Assembly: GCA_003157445.1 (NCBI GenBank)
Contig: PMJN01000098.1
Location: forward strand, 1 to 5,298
Origin: Micrococcales bacterium
GTDB taxonomy: Bacteria; Actinomycetota; Actinomycetes; Actinomycetales; Dermatophilaceae
Reading direction: 5' to 3'
Length of the DNA: 5,298 nucleotides
Each line of letters begins with the position of its first letter. Position 1 is the first letter of the stretch. A model generated the notes under the pieces. It worked only from the letters and a program-made list of their open reading frames with translations, ran no database searches and was not told the DNA's origin. Of the stretch, positions 1 through 4,517 are shown one piece after another. The position numbers and the translations under genes are program-made.

Positions 1-488
1 AAGTCTGTCCCTATGAGCGTGTCGCGAGGAACACCCGTGGCGTTCACGGTGGCCTGGTTGACATCGGTGATCCTGCCCTCTGGGCTGATCGTCACCAGCG
101 GGGCCAGGGCGGCCTCGATCAGGCTCCGGGCATACTGAGCTGCTTCCACATGCTCGGTGACGTCGCGCGCGGTGGCGAAGACACCCAGCACCCTTCCACT
201 GGGGTCACGGTGAATCGACGCGTTGTACAGGACCTCAGTGAGCTTCTGGTCCCCGTCGCGGTGGCGCAGCGTCAGCGGATAGTCCATTGCCATGCCTTCG
301 GTGAACACCCGCTGGTAGATCTCCTCCGCCTTCTCGGGCTCGGTGAAATATGCCGAGAAGGAGGTTCCGATGAGCTGGTCGCGGGCCAGACCGATGGCCC
401 TGACCGTGGCCTCGTTGACGTCAGTGATCTTGCCGTCGGGGCTGATCGTCACCATGGGGTCCAGGCTTGACTCGATCATGGACCGGGC
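1..488 (-). repeat. Second PAS repeat class (PAS5 and truncated PAS6), 357-bp period
   Basis: PAS5 begins with ARSMIESSLDPMVTISPDGK near residue 498. PAS6 begins with ARSLIEAALAPLVTISPEGR near residue 617, followed by ITDVNxATVxAxG in both. The spacing is 119 residues. The units closely resemble each other but not PAS2-4: they carry a VTISP opening and a DVNEAT/DVNQAT core in place of SWNPAAE. The protein is therefore a mosaic of PAS1 plus two separately amplified PAS types. More copies may lie beyond the left edge. Confidence 0.8.
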
Positions 489-1979
489 GAGCTCGGAGGC
501 CTCCCTCTGGTGGGTTACGTCGTGGGCGATCGAGGAGGCACCGATGATCGTGCCGCCAGAGCCGAGGATGGGCGAGATGGTGAGTGAGGCCTGGAATACG
601 GTTCCGCCCTTTCGCAGTCGGGTGGTCTCGATGTTCTCGACATGCTCGCCCGCTTTGATCCTGGCCACGATGTCCTGGAGCTCGCTGGCTTTGTCCTGGG
701 GAACGAGCAGCTCGATGGACTTGCCGATGATCTCGTCGTTGGTGTAGCCGTATAGCCGTTCGGCCGCCGGGTTCCAGCTTGTGATGGTGCCGTCCAGCGT
801 CTTGGAGATGATGGCATCATCCGAATAGTCGACCAGTGCCGCCATGCGCTGGGCGTCTGCCTGCGCCTCCCTCTGTTCGGTCACGTCACGGGCGATCCAG
901 ACAGCACCGACGATCGTGCCGTCAGGGTCGCGGATCGGTGAGACGGTGAGCGAGACCGGGAATACCGTTCTGTCCTGGCGTAGGCGGATGGTCTCCAGGT
1001 GCCGGACATGCTCGCCGGCCCTGATCTTGGACAGAATGTCGTTCAGCTCGTCGGCTCGGTCACCGGGAACCACCAGGCTCCCGGACTGGCCGATGATCTC
1101 CTTGGCGGAGCAGCCGTATAGCCATTCGGCGGCTGGGTTCCAGCTGGTGACTATGCCGTCCAGCGTGCTGGCGGTGATGGCATCATCCGAATACTCCACG
1201 ATCGCCGCCATGCGCTGGGCAGCCTCGAAAGCGTGCTTCTGCTCGGTCACATCGCGGATGATTGCGGATGCCCCGATGACCGTGTCATCGCCGTCCCGGA
1301 TCGGTGAGACGGTGAGCGAGGCCGCGAACGTCGTCCCGTCCTCTCGCACACGTACGGTCTCGAAGTCTTCGACAACCTCGCCGGATCTGATCCGGTCCAG
1401 GATCGTGTGTCTCTCGTCGGCTCGGTCCTTGGGGATGATGACCTGGCCCGACGTGCCGACGATCTCGTCGCTGGCGTAGCCGAACAGTCTTTCTGCGGCA
1501 GGGTTCCAGCTCCTGATGATGCCGTCCAGGGTACCGCTGCTGATGGCTTCCCCGCTGAACTGGACGACTGCCACCTGCTGGCTCATCAGTTGGCGGTCCC
1601 GCTCGGCCCTGTTGCGCGCGGTCATGTCTCGAACCGCAGCTATCACCAACAGGCCGTCAACGTCCTGCCTGGCGGACAAGCTGATGTCGGCAGGGAACGC
1701 TGTGCCATCGTGGCGCACCCCAATCAACTTCAGGTTGGTGCCCATTGGCCGGGTCCTGGGAGCTGCGTTGTACTCCTGCCTGTGCCCATGGTGGACCAGT
1801 CGCAGAGACTCCGGCACCAAATGCTCGACGGGCATTCCAATCAGGTCGTCGCGTTCATAACCGAACAACGACTCCCCCTGACGATTGGCCAGCCGGATCA
1901 CACCCGCCTCGTCCACTCCCAGCAAGGCATCCGGCACCGCTTCCAGCAGGTGTTCGAACTCCGTGGTCTGGGAAGGCAT
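1..1979 (-). CDS. Multi-PAS-domain sensor protein, N-terminal 659 codons (C-terminus outside window)
   Basis: The minus strand is open from the ATG at 1979-1977 to the left edge, with an in-frame TGA 27 nt upstream. The Shine-Dalgarno-like GAGGGGG at 1992-1986 lies 6 nt before the ATG. The translation is a chain of PAS domains: PAS1 about residues 6-125 ([19 protein letters not shown], then [11 protein letters not shown]), PAS2 134-247, PAS3 256-369, PAS4 378-493, PAS5 497-611 and PAS6 from 617, cut by the edge. Each complete domain shows a core of the N-x-A-x-x-x-x-G-Y/C-x-x-x-[DE]-[IL]-[IV]-G type or a variant of it, and ends in a [RH]D[MV]T linker. There is no signal peptide or membrane segment, so it is probably cytoplasmic. 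PAS domains sense small ligands, redox state or light, or mediate dimerisation; no residue here identifies the ligand. By analogy with such proteins, the missing C-terminus should be an output module such as a histidine kinase, a PP2C/SpoIIE phosphatase or a GGDEF domain. The family call is firm; the output is unknown. Confidence 0.95.
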   Translation of the reverse strand, partial: MPSQTTEFEHLLEAVPDALLGVDEAGVIRLANRQGESLFGYERDDLIGMPVEHLVPESLRLVHHGHRQEYNAAPRTRPMGTNLKLIGVRHDGTAFPADISLSARQDVDGLLVIAAVRDMTARNRAERDRQLMSQQVAVVQFSGEAISSGTLDGIIRSWNPAAERLFGYASDEIVGTSGQVIIPKDRADERHTILDRIRSGEVVEDFETVRVREDGTTFAASLTVSPIRDGDDTVIGASAIIRDVTEQKHAFEAAQRMAAIVEYSDDAITASTLDGIVTSWNPAAEWLYGCSAKEIIGQSGSLVVPGDRADELNDILSKIRAGEHVRHLETIRLRQDRTVFPVSLTVSPIRDPDGTIVGAVWIARDVTEQREAQADAQRMAALVDYSDDAIISKTLDGTITSWNPAAERLYGYTNDEIIGKSIELLVPQDKASELQDIVARIKAGEHVENIETTRLRKGGTVFQASLTISPILGSGGTIIGASSIAHDVTHQREASELARSMIESSLDPMVTISPDGKITDVNEATVRAIGLARDQLIGTSFSAYFTEPEKAEEIYQRVFTEGMAMDYPLTLRHRDGDQKLTEVLYNASIHRDPSGRVLGVFATARDVTEHVEAAQYARSLIEAALAPLVTISPEGRITDVNQATVNATGVPRDTLIGTD
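501..1580 (-). repeat. Tandem intragenic PAS repeat array, 366-bp period (PAS2-PAS3-PAS4)
   Basis: Three consecutive PAS units (about 1215-1580, 849-1214 and 501-848) align without gaps at a spacing of 366 bp, or 122 codons. Shared protein landmarks recur at this period: TLDG at residues 150, 272 and 394; SWNPAAE at 157, 279 and 401; SLT[VI]SPI at 221, 343 and 465. At DNA level several blocks are identical in two units exactly 366 bp apart: 24 bp at 931-954 and 1297-1320, 19 bp at 809-827 and 1175-1193, and 17 bp at 838-854 and 1204-1220. This indicates internal duplication, with PAS3 sharing exact blocks with both PAS2 and PAS4. Confidence 0.9.
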
Positions 1980-2208
1980 CTGATTCCCCCTCGAGACTGA
2001 TCAATCTGCGGGGCAACTCTACGCCGTAATCCGTGAGCAAGTCAGGGTCGATATCGACGACCTCAAGGTGGACGTCAATGGATGGTTCGGGCCGGGGCCG
2101 GAGCGTCAACACCACAGGCTCGGCAGATCGGATCAAGCACCTAGCGACTGGCACCGTGCTGTCCTGCCAGAAGCCGAAGTCCCACCTTAAGAACAAGGAG
2201 TCGGTCAT
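1855..2208 (-). CDS. Doubtful small ORF upstream of and overlapping the multi-PAS gene
   Basis: On the minus strand an ATG at 2208-2206 opens 117 codons that end inside the first PAS domain, in a different frame from it. Only the first ~76 codons lie outside the PAS gene. That part reads plausibly as protein (an acidic stretch [19 protein letters not shown] near residues 47-65) and has a moderately G/C-rich third position. Against it are the lack of a clear Shine-Dalgarno sequence, a TTA codon, no family I recognise, and a low-quality tail ([14 protein letters not shown]) that is clearly a shadow of PAS coding. The frame is open upstream as far as a TAG near 2335, so this could be a degraded gene end. 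I do not recognise a function. Confidence 0.2.
   Translation of the reverse strand: MTDSLFLRWDFGFWQDSTVPVARCLIRSAEPVVLTLRPRPEPSIDVHLEVVDIDPDLLTDYGVELPRRLISLEGESDAFPDHGVRTPAGSGAGCLAGSGRGGCDPAGQSSGGVVVRL
1986..1992 (-). promoter_or_regulatory. Ribosome binding site of the multi-PAS gene
   Basis: Read on the minus strand this is GAGGGGG, a strong purine-rich Shine-Dalgarno-like sequence 6 nt ahead of the ATG at 1979. It supports that start over any internal one, and the upstream in-frame TGA excludes a longer protein in this frame. Confidence 0.75.
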
Positions 2209-2336
2209 GCGGCCCGGCTGAGCCAGCTCGCCCGGGACGAGGCGGATGAGGCGGGCACGGTAGCCTCGGCTCAGCGCGCAGTTCCCAGATCGCCACCGTT
2301 GACGCGCCGAGTGTGTGTGCGCACCTATCAGCTACC

Positions 2337-2360
2337 GGAGGCCACCGATCGTTGGCCTCC
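2337..2360 (-). terminator. Hairpin downstream of the pentapeptide repeat gene
   Basis: GGAGGCCA (2337-2344) and TGGCCTCC (2353-2360) form a perfect 8-bp stem around an 8-nt loop. It lies about 107 bp past the pentapeptide stop codon in its direction of transcription. No T-run follows on either strand, so it would be a GC-rich stem-only terminator of the kind common in actinobacteria, or simply a processing or stalling hairpin. Confidence 0.4.
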
Positions 2361-2466
2361 GCACGGGTTCAAGGCCTGCAACCTGGAAATGGTCCTGGAC
2401 GGTTGCTGACATGGCATGGACTCTCACCAGAGTGGGCGGCACCAGCCATCTCAATCTGTAACGGGG

Positions 2467-3165
2467 TCAGTCCGTCACCACGACGTTTGCCAGCTCGACC
2501 AGGATCCGCTCGGCCTGGGTGCGGCTGATGATGGCACCGGACATGGCGCTCAGCCGGTCCAGGTCGACCGGCCCGAGGTCGGCTCCGCGCAGGTCGGCGT
2601 CCTTGAGCTTGGCGTCAAATAGGTCGGCATTGAGCAGCACCGAGCCGGCCAGGTCGCTGCGGCGAAGATCCGCCCCGCGCAAGGACGCCTCGGTCAGCCG
2701 CAAGCCCGTGAGCGCGACGCCGCCAAGAGCACAGCCGTTCAGGTTCGCGGCATAAAGGTTGCAGTTCTGTAGCAGCATGCCAAGACCCCGGGTGCCTTCG
2801 AAGCTTGTGCCCATCAGCCGGCAACCGACAAACTCCGCCTCGCTCAAGAGAGAATTGCCAAAATGTGCGCCGGTGGCATCAACCATCTCGAACCGTGCCC
2901 CCGCAAGATCGCAGTCCAGGAAGGCTGCACTGCGCGCACTGCCACCGGTGAACCTGGCGCAGTCCAGAGTTGCCCCGTTCAGACGGGCCTCGTCCAGGTT
3001 GCAGTCATGGAACTGCCAGTCGTGCAGATCGAGTCCGCGTAGATCGGCGCCTCTGAGGTCGCAGCCGACCAGCGTCAGGGGAGCTGCGCCCAGCTCCGGG
3101 CGTTCGCGCAGCGACGTACCGCGCAGATCGAGGTCCTGCAACGGCTCGCTGGCCACTATGCACAT
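2467..3165 (-). CDS. Pentapeptide repeat protein, MfpA/Qnr-like
   Basis: The 232-residue product consists almost entirely of A(D/N)LxG-type pentapeptides, for example CDLRGADLRGLDLHD at 35-49, ADLRRSDLAG at 165-174 and DADLRGADLG at 189-198. Such repeats fold as a right-handed quadrilateral beta-helix. The C-terminal part (SLRGADLRRSDL, then DADLRGADLGPVDLDRLS, then GAIISRTQAERI) follows the layout of MfpA, which mimics DNA and binds gyrase, protecting it from fluoroquinolones. At 232 residues it is longer than MfpA (about 183). It is soluble, with no signal peptide. Stop TGA is at 2469-2467. The longest start is the ATG at 3165. A GTG at 3156-3154 (fourth codon) is better placed, 8 nt after AGGGA, and would give 229 residues. 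The fold is certain; gyrase as partner is inferred from family resemblance only. Confidence 0.9.
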   Translation of the reverse strand: MCIVASEPLQDLDLRGTSLRERPELGAAPLTLVGCDLRGADLRGLDLHDWQFHDCNLDEARLNGATLDCARFTGGSARSAAFLDCDLAGARFEMVDATGAHFGNSLLSEAEFVGCRLMGTSFEGTRGLGMLLQNCNLYAANLNGCALGGVALTGLRLTEASLRGADLRRSDLAGSVLLNADLFDAKLKDADLRGADLGPVDLDRLSAMSGAIISRTQAERILVELANVVVTD

Positions 3166-3169
3166 CCCT
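3165..3169 (-). promoter_or_regulatory. Ribosome binding site favouring a GTG start for the pentapeptide gene
   Basis: On the minus strand AGGGA occupies 3169-3165 and overlaps the upstream ATG, so it cannot serve that codon. It lies 8 nt before the in-frame GTG at 3156-3154, a normal spacing. The true N-terminus may therefore be three residues shorter than the longest frame. Confidence 0.45.
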
Positions 3170-3318
3170 GGGTCGCCTGGTGGGGGGGTCCCATTCTGCC
3201 TTTTGTCCCGCTCGCCTTCACGTCCGCCTGCAGTGCCGGTCAGGATGACACGCCGAGTCCCTTTTGTGGTGGTGTGTGCACGCAGACACAGGGTATGGCA
3301 CGTTTTGTTGTGGGAAGC
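3166..3318. other. Divergent intergenic gap between the pentapeptide gene and the Hpt relic
   Basis: This ~150-bp stretch separates a minus-strand gene from a plus-strand relic and would have to carry both promoters. It contains a seven-G run near 3181-3188 and a GT-rich, largely alternating purine-pyrimidine stretch near 3268-3283. No convincing -35/-10 pair is visible in either direction. Confidence 0.5.
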
Positions 3319-3706
3319 ATGGATGAGCTAGTCCGTGAGTTCTCGTCCAGAGTTACGAGAACCTCGATCAGCTTGACCAGGACCTCGTCCCGCTTGAGGG
3401 CAAGCCCGGCTCGCGCGCGCTGCTCAGTCGTGTCTTCAGGACGATCCACACCATCAAGGGAACGTGCGGCTTCCTGGGTTCAGTCGGATCGAGAGCCTCA
3501 CGCAGGTTGGCGAGGGCCTGCTAGCTGAGTTGCGCGACGCTCGACGAGTGATGAACCAGCCCACAACAGATGTGCTGTTGGCCATGGTCGACACTGTTCG
3601 CGAGATCCTCGCCTCGATCGAGAGCACTGGCGCAGAGGGCGACGTGGTGGTCGACGACGTCATCGCGCAGATCCGCGAAGTCCTCGCTGATGCGCACTGG
3701 TGGTGA
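3319..3706 (+). pseudogene. CheA-type Hpt (histidine phosphotransfer) domain with two frameshifts
   Basis: Read across three frames, this encodes one Hpt domain like the P1 domain of CheA. It starts at ATG 3319 (MDELVREF), continues from 3345 in the next frame (SYENLDQLDQDL, then SRVFRTIHTIKGTCGFLG), and then from 3482 in the third frame (SRIESLTQVGEGLLAELRD, later VDTVREILASIESTGAEGD) to TGA 3704-3706. The phospho-accepting histidine is codon 3447-3449, in the classic HTIKG motif. Each shift is the loss of one base from a short run: TTCCTC has become TTCTC near 3341-3344, and GGTTTCAG has become GGTTCAG near 3477-3482. Restoring both gives a smooth domain of about 130 codons. The CheA P2-P5 regions are absent. 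It is either a decayed gene or a stand-alone Hpt protein hit by homopolymer sequencing errors. GGGA just before the ATG is a weak, tightly spaced ribosome binding site. Confidence 0.85.
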
Positions 3707-3725
3707 TCTGGGTTGTCTAGGCGCC

Positions 3726-4076
3726 GTCAACCTGGAGCTCACGGCGGCGAGTGGGACTACCCGCGCAGGCCTTGGTGAGCGGCTGGCCGTGGCGCTGGAT
3801 GCGCCGGTGACGGTTAGCGTGACCGTCTCGGGGGTGCCCCACGGTACCGTTCGTTTCATCACTGATGAGGGACAGACCCAGCAGGTGATCTTGCCCGCTA
3901 CCGGTGGCGGGACGTACCCGTAGGTGACCACGCCCCAGCTGGCTGCCTACATCCGCGCTGAGGTTCGTCGCCCCAGGAGTGATGGCACCTCAGGCAGTGG
4001 GAACGCTATGGGTGCCGAGCTCCACCTTGGCCCGATGGCGGCGCTGACCAACCCGATCTTCCGCGGCCGCAAGTAA
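3726..4076 (+). pseudogene. C-terminal remnant of a CehA/McbA-type (PHP-like) metallohydrolase with an internal stop
   Basis: One frame from about 3726 reads VNLELTAASGT, then LDAPVTVSVTVSGVPHGTVR and FITDEGQTQQ, meets TAG at 3921-3923, and resumes with VTTPQLAAYIRAEVRRP and GPMAALTNPIF to TAA at 4074-4076. From memory, the YVRAEVR...MAALTNPIFL ending and the preceding beta-rich GxVRFITDEG segment are typical of the C-terminal region of actinobacterial CehA/McbA-family metallohydrolases. The catalytic N-terminal domain is missing, and I see no start codon or ribosome binding site that would make this fragment a gene. The protein-like reading on both sides of the TAG shows the stop is internal. 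A G-to-A change in a TGG codon would create it, and such proteins often carry Trp near here. The family call is fairly good, but needs a profile search. Confidence 0.7.
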
Positions 4077-4111
4077 GAAGCAGGCCGGCGCCAGACAAGG
4101 ACACCATCGGA

Positions 4112-4139
4112 TCTCGGGACGGTGACTGGCATCCCGAGA
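4112..4139 (+). terminator. Inverted repeat after the metallohydrolase relic
   Basis: TCTCGGGA (4112-4119) and TCCCGAGA (4132-4139) form a perfect 8-bp stem with a 12-nt loop, starting 35 bp after the relic's TAA. There is no T-run downstream. The position fits a surviving terminator of the lost gene; an operator role is also possible. Confidence 0.4.
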
Positions 4140-4367
4140 CGAGGACCGCTGCATGTTGCCAAGAGTTGCTTCAAGTCCGCGGTCCAGAAGAACCGGCGCA
4201 GGAGCGGCGTAGGAGCGGCTCGATGAGCGGCACGTTCTCGGCGAGCCCGACAGGGCAGGCACCGTCGACGTGAAGCCTTTCTTGCCAAGTGGAGCCGGCC
4301 ATGCACCATGAGCGCTCAGGAACGCAGTGAGTGTTCCGGGCATGACGCCGGGAGTTTGAGGCCATAG

Positions 4368-4390
4368 GTGTCCCCCAGCTGGGGGGACAC
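4368..4390. terminator. Strong GC hairpin upstream of the phospholipase gene
   Basis: GTGTCCCCC (4368-4376) pairs perfectly with GGGGGACAC (4382-4390) around the 5-nt loop AGCTG, making a very stable 9-bp stem. No T-run flanks it on either strand. Because it is nearly symmetrical it could stop transcription from both directions, shielding the PHO-box promoter just downstream (from 4398) from read-through. It could also be a repeated intergenic palindrome of the genome. Confidence 0.55.
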
Positions 4391-4397
4391 TCCGGCT

Positions 4398-4430
4398 GTT
4401 CACCAAGACTTCAGCTGCTGGTCAGTCAGT
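4398..4430 (+). promoter_or_regulatory. Candidate PHO box (PhoP operator), three 11-bp direct repeat units
   Basis: Three abutting 11-mers begin GTTCACC (4398), CTTCAGC (4409) and GGTCAGT (4420). In Streptomyces, PhoP binds tandem 11-bp units whose first seven bases approach GTTCACC. Here the first unit matches all seven, the second five and the third four, or five if G is allowed at position 2. The array lies about 90 bp before the start codon of an exported phosphoesterase, the class of gene that PhoR-PhoP activates under phosphate starvation. The exact register and the position near the target make chance unlikely, but no matching -10 box was found. Confidence 0.55.
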
Positions 4431-4442
4431 CCAGCCACTCGG

Positions 4443-4466
4443 GTCTTGAAAAGTCTTGACACTTTT
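4443..4466 (+). promoter_or_regulatory. Compact direct/inverted repeat, possible second operator
   Basis: GTCTTGA occurs at 4443-4449 and again at 4453-4459, a 10-bp offset that places both on the same face of the helix. Overlapping this, AAAAGT (4449-4454) and ACTTTT (4461-4466) form a perfect inverted repeat with a 6-bp spacer. An inverted copy of AAGTCTT lies at 4405-4411 as AAGACTT. The site is between the PHO box and the ribosome binding site, a natural place for a repressor or a second activator. The binding protein is unknown. Confidence 0.35.
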
Positions 4467-4505
4467 TCCGGGTGGGCGACGTCGCCTGCCGTCACAAACG
4501 GAACT

Positions 4506-4511
4506 GAGGAG
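4506..4511 (+). promoter_or_regulatory. Ribosome binding site of the phospholipase gene
   Basis: GAGGAG lies 6 nt before the GTG at 4518-4520 and 18 nt before the in-frame ATG at 4530. The spacing decides for the GTG start, adding four residues (MYRH) to the signal peptide. Confidence 0.75.
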
Positions 4512-4517
4512 TGCCCC

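Larger units (their letters stand above)
1980..2466. other. Intergenic region between the pentapeptide gene and the multi-PAS gene
   Basis: This 487-bp gap separates two minus-strand genes. It holds the PAS ribosome binding site, the doubtful small ORF (to 2208) and a hairpin at 2337-2360. From 2209 to 2466 I see no credible coding on either strand. The distance and the hairpin suggest that the two flanking genes are transcribed separately. No convincing -35/-10 pair could be fixed. Confidence 0.6.
4077..4517. other. 441-bp non-coding region upstream of the phospholipase gene
   Basis: Six frames were considered and none reads like a known protein. The minus-strand frames crossing here (for example 3990-4406) are rich in R, S and P and partly antisense to the metallohydrolase relic. 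The right part carries a strong hairpin (4368-4390), a candidate PHO box (4398-4430), a repeat cluster (4443-4466) and the phospholipase ribosome binding site. The left part (4077-4360) holds one inverted repeat (4112-4139) and otherwise nothing I can identify. Confidence 0.6.

Noticed and set aside
501..1580. Regular DNA repeats as a possible CRISPR array or mobile element
   Set aside because: The 366-bp period is in frame and equals one PAS domain; there are no short spaced repeats with unique spacers, no terminal inverted repeats and no transposase.
150..2029. Several plus-strand open frames of about 100-210 codons across the left third of the window
   Set aside because: They are antisense to the multi-PAS gene, which explains every one of them. 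Their products are low-complexity R/S/P-rich strings with no family resemblance, and their near-repeats mirror the PAS repeats.
2048..2078. Minus-strand TTGACG (2078-2073) with a GATATC/TATCGA box as the multi-PAS promoter
   Set aside because: The -10 match is only about half of consensus, or needs a 19-bp spacer. Too weak to call.
2311..2324. Alternating purine-pyrimidine tract GTGTGTGTGCGCAC, possible Z-DNA
   Set aside because: Only 14 bp long and not placed at any recognised regulatory position; likely chance in GC-rich DNA.
2313..2528. Plus-strand 71-codon frame running into the end of the pentapeptide gene
   Set aside because: No ribosome binding site, no recognisable family, and its 3' end is antisense to a well-supported gene.
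2519..3331. Plus-strand frames opposite the pentapeptide gene
   Set aside because: They are antisense shadows of the regular pentapeptide repeats; arginine- and serine-rich with no plausible ribosome binding site.
3947..4406. Two overlapping minus-strand frames in the non-coding region before the phospholipase
   Set aside because: They overlap each other and the metallohydrolase relic, lack clear ribosome binding sites and read as low-complexity R/S/P/A strings. No transposase or other family was recognisable.
4456..4484. TTGACA at 4456-4461 as the -35 box of the phospholipase promoter
   Set aside because: At 16-18 bp downstream the sequence is GACGTCG-like, with no resemblance to TANNNT, and TTGACA is part of the repeat cluster, so a sigma-70-type promoter cannot be claimed.
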